DNA from: Thermogladius sp.
GTDB lineage: Archaea; Thermoproteota; Thermoprotei_A; Sulfolobales; Desulfurococcaceae
DNA length: 64,000 bases
Direction of reading: 5' to 3'
Assembly: GCA_022759365.1 (NCBI GenBank)
Contig: JAEMPJ010000001.1
Coordinates: 31,299 to 95,298 of the forward strand
In this document: positions 38,650 through 48,845 of the stretch, piece after piece
How the letters are laid out: each line of letters starts with the position of its first letter
Position numbering within the stretch: the stretch's first letter is position 1
The notes under the pieces: generated by a model
Told to the model about the DNA's origin: nothing
Seen by the model: only the letters and a program-made list of their open reading frames with translations
Database searches by the model: none
Made by a program: the position numbers and the translations under genes

Positions 38650-40115
38650 CTCCTCGCAAGCTTCTCGACTACTTCAAACCTCATTAAACTCGCGCCCACC
38701 TTCGATAACACTTCCTCACTATCCCGGACGTACTTGGCTACAACTCTACTCCACGATAAGACTATTGGAGTTCTCCTCAAGCCAACCGCCTTATCGTAAA
38801 GTTTATTCATCGACTTTAGGTATCTCCTCGCTTTCTCATCTCCGAGGAGGAGGGAGAGCCTTCTCTCAAGCTCCTCATCCCTCAGGCTTAAACCATATAC
38901 ATCCCTCATTACCGAGTCAACTATCTCGTACAACGACTTGAAGTCCTCTCTTCCAAGTTTTAGTTTACCCTTCTCGATCTCCTTCAATATGTTCCCAGCG
39001 TAAGCTACTTCAACAAGCTTCTCCTCGCTCATAGGTTTATCGGAAACAAAAACCTCTCGGCGAGAGACATAGGCGAAGGCTAGCAATGCGAATAATAGAG
39101 CTAGGGTTGACGATACAAGATGGTCTCTGAGCATCTCAGCGAAAACCTTGTTGGAGTAGTCGAGTAGTGGGGGTAGCCACGTTGACGGGTGTATTAGATT
39201 TGCTATTACCATGCCAAGGAGAGACGGGAATGAAAGGTAGAGAGGTGTTATGGAATTCAAGTTGTTCTTTAAATCACTTAAAGGTATAGGGGAGTATCTG
39301 CTCCCGTCGAATATTATCGTACAACCCCCCTCACCGCACACGCTCTGAAACAAGGCGAGCGCGAAACTCCTGTACGTCTCGTTTCTATCTATCACCTGGT
39401 TTAAGAAAATTGAGCCGTCTGAGAGGACGTATGCTACAACCTCCCTGGCTTGCCCCCCGAAGGTTATATTCGAGTAGGCTATCACGCCCGACGGGTATTT
39501 TTTGGTGTCCACCGTGTATTCTCCAAATATCGTGTAGGAGCCGCCGTGAATCACAATGTATGACGCTATGTCCAAGTACAGGCTATACCTCGTGTTATTA
39601 ACATAGAAGACTGAGAGCGGGTATGCTGGGAGGTACACCCCCTCCTCCGGTGCATACACTGCCACGCCGAGCCCATTGCTAGGCGTGGAGGTTACTACCG
39701 TCGCTACTTCAAGTTGCGCCCCAACGGCTCTAAGCAGGTTGTTTGAAGTACTATTCTCATCTGCTATAAGGAGGAGTGGATGATTACATCTAGCAAGATA
39801 CGAGGCTATCCTGTTAGAATCACTAGTCGTGTAGGGCGTTTCAGGTGATATCGCTACGAACAAGCATTTATCCGAGGCGCGAATACCATCTAGTTCATTT
39901 AGACTTGCGATGACATAAACGCTACCGTATTTCTCCCTGAGCAATTCAACCAGGCTTGAAGTCCCTATCTCCCCCGTATTGAAGGGTGAGGCGCCTATGA
40001 AGACGGGTACTCCGACGCCGCCTTTCTCGGCTAGGGCTATCAATCCAACTGCGAGAAGCGTCAGCACCAGGAAAATTGATAGGAAGGCCTTCTCCTTAAC
40101 TCTTTCCTCCTTCAA
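38646..40115 (-). CDS. DUF4350-like membrane protein of MoxR cluster
   Basis: N-terminal TM, central TM FALLAFAYVSRREV, location between DUF58 and MoxR genes. Confidence 0.6.
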   Translation of the reverse strand: MKEERVKEKAFLSIFLVLTLLAVGLIALAEKGGVGVPVFIGASPFNTGEIGTSSLVELLREKYGSVYVIASLNELDGIRASDKCLFVAISPETPYTTSDSNRIASYLARCNHPLLLIADENSTSNNLLRAVGAQLEVATVVTSTPSNGLGVAVYAPEEGVYLPAYPLSVFYVNNTRYSLYLDIASYIVIHGGSYTIFGEYTVDTKKYPSGVIAYSNITFGGQAREVVAYVLSDGSIFLNQVIDRNETYRSFALALFQSVCGEGGCTIIFDGSRYSPIPLSDLKNNLNSITPLYLSFPSLLGMVIANLIHPSTWLPPLLDYSNKVFAEMLRDHLVSSTLALLFALLAFAYVSRREVFVSDKPMSEEKLVEVAYAGNILKEIEKGKLKLGREDFKSLYEIVDSVMRDVYGLSLRDEELERRLSLLLGDEKARRYLKSMNKLYDKAVGLRRTPIVLSWSRVVAKYVRDSEEVLSKVGASLMRFEVVEKLARS

Positions 40116-40332
40116 CTCCAGCGCCCTTCTCCACAGCGTAAACGTAGGCTGAAAGCCTGAGAACGTAGAGGCTACTCGAGAGGAGGGTGAAGCCTATTAA
40201 AGCGCTTAACAAGCTTGTAGCGACAAAACCGGCCTGCATATAGCCTATACTCCACAAGAGCGCTATTATCGACACTGAAAGCAGGACGACGCCTATAACC
40301 AGGTAGATGAGAAACCTTATCACACGGCTCAA
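40096..40332 (-). CDS. Small two-TM membrane protein
   Basis: Overlapping ORF chain within cluster. Confidence 0.6.
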   Translation of the reverse strand: MSRVIRFLIYLVIGVVLLSVSIIALLWSIGYMQAGFVATSLLSALIGFTLLSSSLYVLRLSAYVYAVEKGAGVEGGKS

Positions 40333-41420
40333 GGCACAGCACCTATTATTTTAGGTATGAACTCGACCAAGCTATAAAAGGTAGTGTAGTAGCTACTATA
40401 CGCTGACACAACACTCAGAGACCAGCTGTTGAAATCCGGGTGTAGCAGTGAAGACCATATATCGCCGCACGCCTTGTACTCGTAGTAGACTCCACCAAAG
40501 TAGGTTAAGGCCAGTAGTATAGTGGAGGCCAGCAGCATTTGGGATGGTGTATTAGTGAGAACAGAGTCAACCCTCCTCACAATAACAGTGAGCAGGGCCC
40601 AGGCGAGGAGGGCTAGGACAATGCTTGAAACCATAGTGGAGTAGCTACCGAGGAAACCCATCCACCCCGCTAGTAGAGGCCCCAATAGCTCGTAGAGAGG
40701 CTGATATATTAATGGAGCGAAGACGCTGGCGATGATCATGCCCTTCAATGTGTTCAGCGTAGGTGTGTGGAACACATTAATTGAGGCCTCGTCGAGGAGG
40801 ACATCGCGGGCTAGTACCGCGTTCGGTTTAATATAGAAGAAGGTTATCGTAAATAATTCCCTCACACTGTAGATCGATATGGCGAGCACCGCGACCAGCA
40901 TTAATAGTTTAAATAAGTACGTGGAAGTCAGCAGGACGCTGAAACCGCTGGCGCTAGAGGAAATGATTGCCTCGTAGAAGAGAACCCATAGCCTTGATAC
41001 CAGGAAGGCGATGCCCGCCATACTAGCTATGAAAACCAGGATGTGGAGAATACCAGTGTAGTTGCCTCCGGGTCTATGCTTCAACCACCCATACTGGTTG
41101 ACGTTGTAGTTTGACACGAAGTTGTCTAGGAATAAGAGTAGGAAATACCCTGCTAGAGCCGGCGCTAGTAGAGAGGGGTTTGAGCCGGTTGGGAGGAGAG
41201 CAAGGAGGATCACTGTCACGCCATAGAATTGTGGGGAAGCTGTGACAACGGTTGACACGAGTAAGCCCCAGACAACGATGGTGAGGATCATATTCACCAT
41301 GTCCAGGCCTGCTATCTTAACTGAGAGGAGATTGTAGTTAACTATTACAACGTAGTAGACTAGGAGGAGCGTCACCACTCTAGGTATGACTGCCCTCAGC
41401 AACGACTTATAGTTTACCAC
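40329..41420 (-). CDS. Multi-pass membrane protein of MoxR cluster
   Basis: Many TM segments, overlaps neighbours. Confidence 0.65.
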   Translation of the reverse strand: MVNYKSLLRAVIPRVVTLLLVYYVVIVNYNLLSVKIAGLDMVNMILTIVVWGLLVSTVVTASPQFYGVTVILLALLPTGSNPSLLAPALAGYFLLLFLDNFVSNYNVNQYGWLKHRPGGNYTGILHILVFIASMAGIAFLVSRLWVLFYEAIISSSASGFSVLLTSTYLFKLLMLVAVLAISIYSVRELFTITFFYIKPNAVLARDVLLDEASINVFHTPTLNTLKGMIIASVFAPLIYQPLYELLGPLLAGWMGFLGSYSTMVSSIVLALLAWALLTVIVRRVDSVLTNTPSQMLLASTILLALTYFGGVYYEYKACGDIWSSLLHPDFNSWSLSVVSAYSSYYTTFYSLVEFIPKIIGAVP

Positions 41421-42519
41421 TTAACTCACCATACAATCTGCGCGCCTCATCGTCCAGCTCCCTACTAGAGTTCCCGGCGAAACGCCTAGCCTCATATATT
41501 TCAGTCAGCCTCTTGAACAAAGCAGATGAGGAACCCATGGATGCCTCCACAGCGTTGTAATACTCCCGGTGTGTCTCACTTGGAAGCATTCTCCTCCCGG
41601 TTGAAGACTCCACTCTCGAAACAGCCCTCCAGTACAGCCTGACTGCATCACCCCACCTGCCAGCCTCGGCGAGAAGCCTCTCCAGCTTCTTATAGGCAAG
41701 AGGGTTGAGAGATCTCAATCCTGTAGCAATCCTAGGTGCTAGCAGGAAGAGGAGTATGGCGGCCGCCACCACCAGGATTGTTACAATGGTTGTCTGTAGA
41801 CCTTGCGGTACCGATAGATACTCGAGGGATGGGAGGATTAGCTGGGGGGCTGCCCCCAGTCCTACTCCAGTGGGAACCGGATAGTTTTGCGGTGTGTATG
41901 ATGTAAGGTTTGGGAGGATGCTTGTAAGATTATTCATTAAACTAACAGCTGCCTTCATAGACATGTAGTCCAGGCGTTTGGATAAATCCGTGTAACCCTG
42001 CGACTGAGCTAGTATTGATAGGAGCTTTAGCGCCAGCATGTAATCTGTCGTTGAGATCTCTCCTCTACCCCACATATCGTTTAACAGGTTGAGGGCTTGC
42101 ATAATGTCGCTACTGGTCACGTTTTTCCTAGTAAACATCGAGTATAGTAGATCCCTAATGTTAGAGTTGTTTAGGAGGGATATCGCGTTCATTATATCGG
42201 CTTCACTGAAATTCCCGGAGGACAAAGTGAAATATTCTTGCAACGCGTTCAAAGAAGCGTTTGAAGCCGAGCCAGTGGGCTGGCTTTGAGAAGACTGGTT
42301 GGCCAACGAGCCTATTAGCGAAGCCGCTATCTCTGCTTCGCTAGGAGTCAGATTGCCTTTTGTCAAGGCGTTTAAAATTTCCTGCCAGTCGCTTAGACTG
42401 TAGCCTGAGAACCCGGGGGTATGCCTGTTGGGTTCGAGTTGCTGGGTGAAAGCAATGTTGCCCCATACGCCTAGCACTACAACTACCAAAAGTAGCACAG
42501 CCGTGCCCAACCTGGTCAA
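41407..42519 (-). CDS. DUF4129-domain membrane protein
   Basis: [43 protein letters not shown] after TM. Confidence 0.75.
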   Translation of the reverse strand: MTRLGTAVLLLVVVVLGVWGNIAFTQQLEPNRHTPGFSGYSLSDWQEILNALTKGNLTPSEAEIAASLIGSLANQSSQSQPTGSASNASLNALQEYFTLSSGNFSEADIMNAISLLNNSNIRDLLYSMFTRKNVTSSDIMQALNLLNDMWGRGEISTTDYMLALKLLSILAQSQGYTDLSKRLDYMSMKAAVSLMNNLTSILPNLTSYTPQNYPVPTGVGLGAAPQLILPSLEYLSVPQGLQTTIVTILVVAAAILLFLLAPRIATGLRSLNPLAYKKLERLLAEAGRWGDAVRLYWRAVSRVESSTGRRMLPSETHREYYNAVEASMGSSSALFKRLTEIYEARRFAGNSSRELDDEARRLYGELSGKL

Positions 42520-43448
42520 GGCTTAGGCACCGGGACTTTACTCATAATTTCCTCTACTACCCTACTCGCTGAAACACCCTCAATTTCAAACTCCGGGTTC
42601 AAGATCAGCCTGTGGGAAAGGGTTGGTACTAGGACTTGTTTCACGTCGTCAGGTATGACATAGTTTCTCCCTTCTAGATAAGCCACGGCCTTGGCCATCC
42701 TCAAGATCGCGATGCCTGATCTAGGTGAAGCCCCTAGCCTCACAGCGCTGTGTCTCCTGGTCTCCTCAACTAGTGCCGCAATATACTGGTAGATAGCCTC
42801 ATCGACTCTGACATCCTTGACGCTTTTGATCTCGTTTAAAACTTCTTCCCTAGATACGACGGGTTTAATTGATTCAACCCATGCCTCTATCTCGTCTATC
42901 CTCTTAAGCATGGTCATAAACCCCTTGGTGCTTGGATAACCTGTCTCAACCTTGATTAGAAACCTGTCCAGCTGCGCCTCTGGTAGAGGGAAAACACCCT
43001 CCATTTCCACGGGGTTTTGAGTCGCTAAAACCATGAAGGGCTCGTCTAGCCTGAAGGTCTCTCCCTCAACCGTAACCTGCCTCTCCTGCATGGCTTCAAG
43101 CAGTGCGGATTGAGTCCTGGGCGAAGCCCTGTTGATCTCGTCCGCCAGCAGTATGTTTGTGAAGATGGGGCCTTTAACGAACTTGAACTCACCGGTCTTC
43201 TGATCAAATATCTTGTAACCTATGATGTCCATGGGAAGCAGGTCAGGTGTCATCTGAACTCTCTTGAATTCAAGAGATAGAGATCTCGCGATAGACTTGG
43301 CTATTGTGGTTTTGGCCACACCAGGCACACCCTCTATCAAGACGTGTCCGCGGGCGATAAGAGCTGCGAGAATAAGCTTTACCTCGCGTTCCTTCTCAAT
43401 AAGGTAGCCCGACTCTACTAGCATGGAGTAGGCTTGCCGCACACCCAT
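42516..43448 (-). CDS. MoxR-family AAA+ ATPase
   Basis: [81 protein letters not shown]. Confidence 0.95.
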   Translation of the reverse strand: MGVRQAYSMLVESGYLIEKEREVKLILAALIARGHVLIEGVPGVAKTTIAKSIARSLSLEFKRVQMTPDLLPMDIIGYKIFDQKTGEFKFVKGPIFTNILLADEINRASPRTQSALLEAMQERQVTVEGETFRLDEPFMVLATQNPVEMEGVFPLPEAQLDRFLIKVETGYPSTKGFMTMLKRIDEIEAWVESIKPVVSREEVLNEIKSVKDVRVDEAIYQYIAALVEETRRHSAVRLGASPRSGIAILRMAKAVAYLEGRNYVIPDDVKQVLVPTLSHRLILNPEFEIEGVSASRVVEEIMSKVPVPKP

Positions 43449-43510
43449 CCAAGCAGACCCTTCGCTAGCTTTTTTAATGCCGTATCAAGTATATAAAACA
43501 CTCTAGCCTA

Positions 43511-43536
43511 CATTACAATCCGGGATAATTGTAATG
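43511..43536. promoter_or_regulatory. 9+9 bp inverted repeat overlapping regulator start codon (putative operator)
   Basis: CATTACAAT-ccgggata-ATTGTAATG; right arm contains ATG of the Lrp-like gene. Confidence 0.55.
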
Positions 43537-44058
43537 GAGCAAAACCTGAACCAAGATGATAGAAGGCTCGTCGCCTCCCTTATTGAGAATGCTAGACCCA
43601 ATATTTCAGCCATCTCGAAGATAACCGGTTTAAGCCCTACATCCATTAGGAACAGACTTAAAAGGTTGATGTCGAAAGAACAGCTTGTCTTCAAACCCTT
43701 GTTCTCAGCCGCGGTCCTGGGAAATAACGCAGCGTTGTTGAGAATAAAAGGGGGTAGAAGAGACGTTTTGCTAAAAATATTGGTGAACTGTAATCGCGTT
43801 CTCGGGGTGATGTTGGTAAACGATAACGAGCTCATAGCAATGGTCTATGGTAGAGATAAAAAGGAGATAGCGTCCTTAGTCTCGGTAATAAAATACCTGT
43901 CCGGTGAGATAGACGAGATCGAAATACATTACGGGAAGATACCAAACGATTTTATGATACCTTTGAGAAACAACTCCCCTAACTGCTACTCTTACCTGAA
44001 CCACGCCGACATACACAATTACTGCGGCAACTGCCTGCCCTCGCTACGCAGAAGGTAA
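43534..44058 (+). CDS. Lrp/AsnC-like HTH transcriptional regulator
   Basis: DDRRLVASLIENARPNISAISKITGLSPTSIRNRLKRLM HTH; unusual CYSYLNHADIHNYCGNC tail. Confidence 0.75.
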   Translation: MEQNLNQDDRRLVASLIENARPNISAISKITGLSPTSIRNRLKRLMSKEQLVFKPLFSAAVLGNNAALLRIKGGRRDVLLKILVNCNRVLGVMLVNDNELIAMVYGRDKKEIASLVSVIKYLSGEIDEIEIHYGKIPNDFMIPLRNNSPNCYSYLNHADIHNYCGNCLPSLRRR

Positions 44059-44083
44059 AGCCTAAGCCTGCTAATTCCCGGCG

Positions 44084-44338
44084 TTATTCATCTCGACCAC
44101 CTTCAAGCATGAGAATCAGCAGATCCTCCCTCAAAGATAGTATTGTGTTGTAATCCCCTTTCCTGCGGACCCTACTAATCCTCCTCTTTAAGAATGGGGC
44201 CTCTTTCAAAATGCTTCTAGCAGCTTCCTCGAATAGCTTCCTCCCCTCACTGTTCAAATAGTCGCCGCTGAAATAGGAGTCTCTATCCTCTAACAAGATA
44301 TCTAGCAGCCTAATAGCGTCTTCCAGCGCTCTCTTCAA
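44084..44338 (-). CDS. Hypothetical protein
   Basis: 84-aa ORF overlapping upstream gene by 4 nt. Confidence 0.5.
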   Translation of the reverse strand: MKRALEDAIRLLDILLEDRDSYFSGDYLNSEGRKLFEEAARSILKEAPFLKRRISRVRRKGDYNTILSLREDLLILMLEGGRDE

Positions 44339-45270
44339 TCAACCACCGTGACGCTATCCGTTTGGAGGAGTTGGCTCGCTTTTACAGCCACGTAGACGGC
44401 TTGCCCTGGATTATATAGGAGGATATAGCCTGAGTAGTATCCGACAAGCTCTAAGGTGACATCGATCACATCGCTAACCCTCCTCTCCACTGCGTTTTTG
44501 AAAACCTCCTTCTCATCCGGCACTATCCTCCGGGGTTCAATGGGCTTTAAGTCAAACCCGGCCCTTCTAAGCTTTTTAGCGTTGATAAGCAGGGTGTTCG
44601 CATCCTGGACAATAGGGGGGTTCACTAGATCCTTGAAATCGGCTTTCAAGTGTTCTGCAAAGCCCTCAATCCTGCCTATCTTCAACTCCATGCTCCTCGC
44701 CTGGTACGAGCTGTTCGTCTCGAAAACAATAGAGCCCAGAGAATGCGGTTGCTCAGCAAGCCTCTCGTTGAAACGCCAATACCTAGTTGACCCTACTTTA
44801 ACCCTCCCGCGGAAGGCAACTATATAAACAACGTAACCTCCTTCCCCGCCCAGAGTGCTGTCTAGCATCTTGCAGTACTCTAAACTACCTTCTCCCCCCG
44901 TCGTGAAGCAAAGCGTGTAAATTGCACGGGGAGTCTTAATGTGTCTTGGGCAAAAACCCTGGGAGGACTGCGCGGGCTGGGTGCAGTACCTCCTCTCCAA
45001 CGGGTTGTCTCTCTCGGACAAGCTGCCTGAGTGCCATAGGCAATATTTTAAGCCGGGCTCCCTCAGTCTCACCTTGCCTCCTCGCTCAACTAGGGTAACC
45101 CCCTCGCTACCTACAGGCTGGAGAACCAACCCCTTGAAGCCCACCCTGAATTCTTCCAAAACAACCTTGTTTTCAGCCCCGCTTGCCGATAGGAAAGAGT
45201 GGAGATCCCTAAGAGGGATCTCTATTGTTGAAAGGGGTTTAGGCTCGAAGTACACTAGCCTTAGTATCAA
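44335..45270 (-). CDS. DUF2797-domain protein
   Basis: LKYCLWHSG...RYCTQPAQSSQGFCPRHIKTPRAIYTLCF and GRVKVGSTRYWRFNERLAEQ. Confidence 0.75.
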   Translation of the reverse strand: MILRLVYFEPKPLSTIEIPLRDLHSFLSASGAENKVVLEEFRVGFKGLVLQPVGSEGVTLVERGGKVRLREPGLKYCLWHSGSLSERDNPLERRYCTQPAQSSQGFCPRHIKTPRAIYTLCFTTGGEGSLEYCKMLDSTLGGEGGYVVYIVAFRGRVKVGSTRYWRFNERLAEQPHSLGSIVFETNSSYQARSMELKIGRIEGFAEHLKADFKDLVNPPIVQDANTLLINAKKLRRAGFDLKPIEPRRIVPDEKEVFKNAVERRVSDVIDVTLELVGYYSGYILLYNPGQAVYVAVKASQLLQTDSVTVVD

Positions 45271-45284
45271 CTCTTACATCCACT

Positions 45285-45956
45285 CTACTTTACGCAGGGC
45301 TCAATCCTAATGATTTTCTTCTCGACGAGGATCTTCTCTAGGAGAGGGATGCCCTTATCGCTACCGATAGTGTTGTCGATCTCTATGAGCAACCTCTTCT
45401 CCCTATAGTACTCTATGATCGGTGTGAAAGTCTGGTAGTAGACCTGGTACCTCCTCCTGATGACCTCGGGCTCGTCGTCGCTCCTTCTAACGAGCTTAGC
45501 CCCATCCACATCACAGGTTAAATCGTTCTTAGGCGGGTTGAATGTTAGATTATACACTCTTCCACATACCGGGCAGACGTATCTGCTGCTGAGTCTCCTA
45601 ACAGCCTCATCCTCCGAGATATAGATGTGTACCGCGGCATCTATCGCCGTGATCTTCTCGAGCTCCTGCGCTTGTCTTATAGTCCTTGGGAAACCATCTA
45701 GTATGAAGCCCCTCCTGGTGTCAGACTCTGATAGCCTCCTTTTAACCACCTCCACCACTATTTCGTCTGGGACGAGCTCGCCTCTATCCAGGTACTCTTT
45801 CACTTTCAACCCTAGCTCAGTGCCCTTAGAGACCTCGGCCCTGAAAATATCGCCTGTGCTTATGTGGGGTATACAGTACTTCTTGGTGAAGTACTCTGAG
45901 TATGTTCCTTTACCGGCTCCAGGGGGACCTATAAGGATAAGCCTCAACTCCAACAC
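45285..45956 (-). CDS. adk: Adenylate kinase with zinc-type LID
   Basis: LILIGPPGAGKGTYSEYF, HISTGDIFRAEV, FILDGFPRTIRQAQEL, LID YVCPVCGRVYN...LTCDVDGAKL. Confidence 0.93.
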   Translation of the reverse strand: MLELRLILIGPPGAGKGTYSEYFTKKYCIPHISTGDIFRAEVSKGTELGLKVKEYLDRGELVPDEIVVEVVKRRLSESDTRRGFILDGFPRTIRQAQELEKITAIDAAVHIYISEDEAVRRLSSRYVCPVCGRVYNLTFNPPKNDLTCDVDGAKLVRRSDDEPEVIRRRYQVYYQTFTPIIEYYREKRLLIEIDNTIGSDKGIPLLEKILVEKKIIRIEPCVK

Positions 45957-45957
45957 C

Positions 45958-47118
45958 CTACCTTGACTCAGAGCTGATATCCCTCGGGTCTTTTATCCCT
46001 AACCAATCCAACAGCTTGTAGAAGGCCTTCACCTTGGAGATCGCTTTAACGCCAGGGGGCCCTGGTCTCTTAGTGTAAAAGGCGTTGACCTCGTAGACCG
46101 TCCCGTACGCCTTCTTCTCCAAAGCTATCTTCCCAAGCCTTATAAGGTCTATTAGAACGCCTGTTATAGCTGGTTTATCGTTTACTCTCATGATCACGTA
46201 TATCTCGTCCTTGAAATCCCCGAAGCTCATGTACTCTATTATCATCGCGACAAACTTCTTATCCCCTATAGGCTCAAGGTAGCCCGTGGGCCTAATGTAG
46301 TTAGGGGCCTCGTAGCCTAAGATATCGGATACCATGCTGCTCTTAGTCTTCTTCTTCATGATATTCCTCTCGGGCTCTGTCAAAGCCAGGAAATCCGTGT
46401 TGCCGCCGATATTGAACTGAGCTATGTCTAGAACTCTCCTGTTCCTCTGGTAGAGGTGCTCCAAGAGGTCTGCTGTAAGAGGTGTCGCACCTGTTGCCGC
46501 GTCGTCCCCGAAGACGATCGCATTACTACTCTTATACAAGTCTATGAAAGCCTGGTCTGAGGCTATTGGGGATGGTATCGCGTTTATGAAAACAGCTGGC
46601 TTCACTTTCCTCGCATACATTGCAACCGCGTAAGCGTAGGCTTGGGATGCTGTGAGATACCCTTCTCTAACCCTTGCCTCAAGCTCATTTACGTTTCCGA
46701 CCGGCTCAACCGGCTCTGTAGTCATAATGTTTACGAACACATCCGCCCCGAAACTCCTCCACTCATCTACTAGAACCTCGATAGCTTTCTCCAAGCCGAG
46801 CTTCTCCTCTAGACCCCGTGCTTTAAACGGGAGCCCCTTCAAGCTGCCGAGGTGAATACCCCTCCTAACCTGTATCTCCTTGAGCGAACCGGGTAAAGCT
46901 GAGGAGTTGAAGTACTCGCGGGCAAGCTCGTATGCTGTTTTACCGATCTTCCTCTCGTCCACATCGTATGCGGCGACGACCTCTATCTCATCGTACCTAA
47001 CCGGGATCCAGTCCCTGAGGGGGACACCGTAATCAGGTATCTCATTTCTCTTCAACCTCTCTAGTCCTACTTCGAGGTGTGAGGCCGCCATCCCCTGCCC
47101 GATCACAACTACCTTCAT
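45958..47118 (-). CDS. ino1: myo-Inositol-1-phosphate synthase
   Basis: VVIGQGMAASHLEVGLERL, VFGDDAATGATPLTADLLEHLYQRNR, NIGGNTDFLAL. Confidence 0.9.
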   Translation of the reverse strand: MKVVVIGQGMAASHLEVGLERLKRNEIPDYGVPLRDWIPVRYDEIEVVAAYDVDERKIGKTAYELAREYFNSSALPGSLKEIQVRRGIHLGSLKGLPFKARGLEEKLGLEKAIEVLVDEWRSFGADVFVNIMTTEPVEPVGNVNELEARVREGYLTASQAYAYAVAMYARKVKPAVFINAIPSPIASDQAFIDLYKSSNAIVFGDDAATGATPLTADLLEHLYQRNRRVLDIAQFNIGGNTDFLALTEPERNIMKKKTKSSMVSDILGYEAPNYIRPTGYLEPIGDKKFVAMIIEYMSFGDFKDEIYVIMRVNDKPAITGVLIDLIRLGKIALEKKAYGTVYEVNAFYTKRPGPPGVKAISKVKAFYKLLDWLGIKDPRDISSESR

Positions 47119-47477
47119 TTCCCACCACCCAGGGCTCTCAGCGTCTCCTCGATGAATCTCAAACCCATGTTAAACGACTCCAAGCCTTTCTCGGTCACCT
47201 TGTAGAAGGTCTCGTTCCCTTCAACGACCCTCGCGATCAACCCCTCTCTAGCCATCCTGTACACCACCGTATACACTGTTATGGCAGGCGGGTTTATGTT
47301 GAACCTGGCTTTAATCTGCTTACGGATATCATAGGCTTTAAGGGGGGTTTGAGCGTCCGCTAGGACTCTTATAACATACAACCACAGGTTTTCGACTGTA
47401 AGCTTTCTTTTAAGTCTCTCAAGCGCTTTAACTCTGTCCAACACTGAACACCCATCATAGTGAATATTTGTGGCCAC
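47115..47477 (-). CDS. PadR-like winged-HTH regulator
   Basis: LKAYDIRKQIKARFNINPPAITVYTVVYRMAREGLIARVVEGNETFYKVTEKG; alternative start GTG at 47444. Confidence 0.75.
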   Translation of the reverse strand: MATNIHYDGCSVLDRVKALERLKRKLTVENLWLYVIRVLADAQTPLKAYDIRKQIKARFNINPPAITVYTVVYRMAREGLIARVVEGNETFYKVTEKGLESFNMGLRFIEETLRALGGGK

Positions 47478-47482
47478 AAATA
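47465..47482. promoter_or_regulatory. 18-bp perfect palindrome (putative PadR-like operator)
   Basis: TATTTGTGGCCACAAATA. Confidence 0.55.
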
Positions 47483-47525
47483 AAATTTACATTAGCTGAA
47501 CCGACCGGGAGAAGAATATCCGAGA

Positions 47526-48779
47526 TCACGGTATAAGTCTCGTCCTGTCTCTAACGAAAATAGCGGCTTCTCTTATATTGCTTAAACCCAGCATCTGCAT
47601 TAGGAGCCTCTCGACTCCTAGGCCGAACCCTCCGTGAGGGGGCATGCCATACTTGAATGCCTCCAGGTAGAATGAGAAGTTTGATGGGTCTAGGCCTTTT
47701 AGCTTCATAGCCTCCAGGAGTCTCTCGTACCTGTGTTCCCTCTGACCCCCGCTTGCGATCTCCAGCCCTCTATAGTCTAGGTCGAACTTCCTCGTATGGT
47801 ACCCGTCCTCCTCCCTCATATAGTAGAAGCCTGTTGAAGGCCATGGGAACCCTACGATAAAGTAGAGGTCGTGGCCTTTCTCAGCCATTATCTTACCCAG
47901 CTCCCTTTCAGCTTGGTCGCTTAGATCCTCGCTCTCTTGAACCTCTACACCATTGCTCCTCAGAATATCGATTGCCTCCTCAAACCTGAGCCTCTTGAAG
48001 GGCGTTGAAATCCGGGGTAGCTCCACGCCCAGTGTCTCCAGCTCCTCCTTATTGTTCTCCCTAACGTAGTTGACGATGAATGCCACGAGGTTTTCAAGCG
48101 TGTTTAAGACATCCTCTAAGCCGTCGATGAACCCTTGTTCAACGTCAATACCCCAGGACTCGTTTAAGTGCCTTGTAGTATTGAACTTCTCGGCCCTGAA
48201 GTAAGGTGTTATCTCAAAGACTCTTGGGAGGGATGATACAAGCATCTGCTTGTAGAGCTGGGGGCTCTGGCTTAAATATGCCTCCCTCTCGAAGTACTGG
48301 ACTTTAAATAGAGTGGCCCCTCCTTCAGCTCCGGCAGCGACTATTTTCGGCGTGTGAACCTCGATGAACCCGTTTTCGATTAGATACCTCCTCGCCGCCT
48401 CGATAACGCTCTGCCTTACCTTGAAGATAGCCTTCTCGAGGGGGTTCCTCAGTAACAGCCACCTGTATTTAATCCTTGTGTCGAGGAGCGAGGGTACTTT
48501 ACCTACAAGTTCAACCGGCAATGGCTCGCTGGGTTTCGAGTACACTTTAACGGACTTAACATTATACTCAACTCCCCTCTTGCTCTTCTGCGTCTCCGAG
48601 GGCTCGCCCTCGAAGCATATGGCTGAACCCAACGGTAGGTCTTTGAGTGTATTATATAACCCTGGATCTACGTCCTCCTTCCCCACGAGGACATATGGCT
48701 TTACGCTGGATCCTGAGACCTCTACTATGACAACCTTCCCGATGACCTTACTCCTCAGAACCCACCCGCAAAGCCTCAT
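47526..48779 (-). CDS. aspS: Aspartyl-tRNA synthetase (archaeal type)
   Basis: VHTPKIVAAGAEGGATLFKVQYFEREAYLSQSPQLYKQ, FRAEKFNTTRHLNE, EIASGGQREHRYERL, GLGVERLLMQMLGL. Confidence 0.93.
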   Translation of the reverse strand: MRLCGWVLRSKVIGKVVIVEVSGSSVKPYVLVGKEDVDPGLYNTLKDLPLGSAICFEGEPSETQKSKRGVEYNVKSVKVYSKPSEPLPVELVGKVPSLLDTRIKYRWLLLRNPLEKAIFKVRQSVIEAARRYLIENGFIEVHTPKIVAAGAEGGATLFKVQYFEREAYLSQSPQLYKQMLVSSLPRVFEITPYFRAEKFNTTRHLNESWGIDVEQGFIDGLEDVLNTLENLVAFIVNYVRENNKEELETLGVELPRISTPFKRLRFEEAIDILRSNGVEVQESEDLSDQAERELGKIMAEKGHDLYFIVGFPWPSTGFYYMREEDGYHTRKFDLDYRGLEIASGGQREHRYERLLEAMKLKGLDPSNFSFYLEAFKYGMPPHGGFGLGVERLLMQMLGLSNIREAAIFVRDRTRLIP

Positions 48780-48845
48780 ACACTACCGCACCACTCTTGC
48801 CGAATTGATCAAAATTTATAAGGGATCCATGGATTTATAATTATT

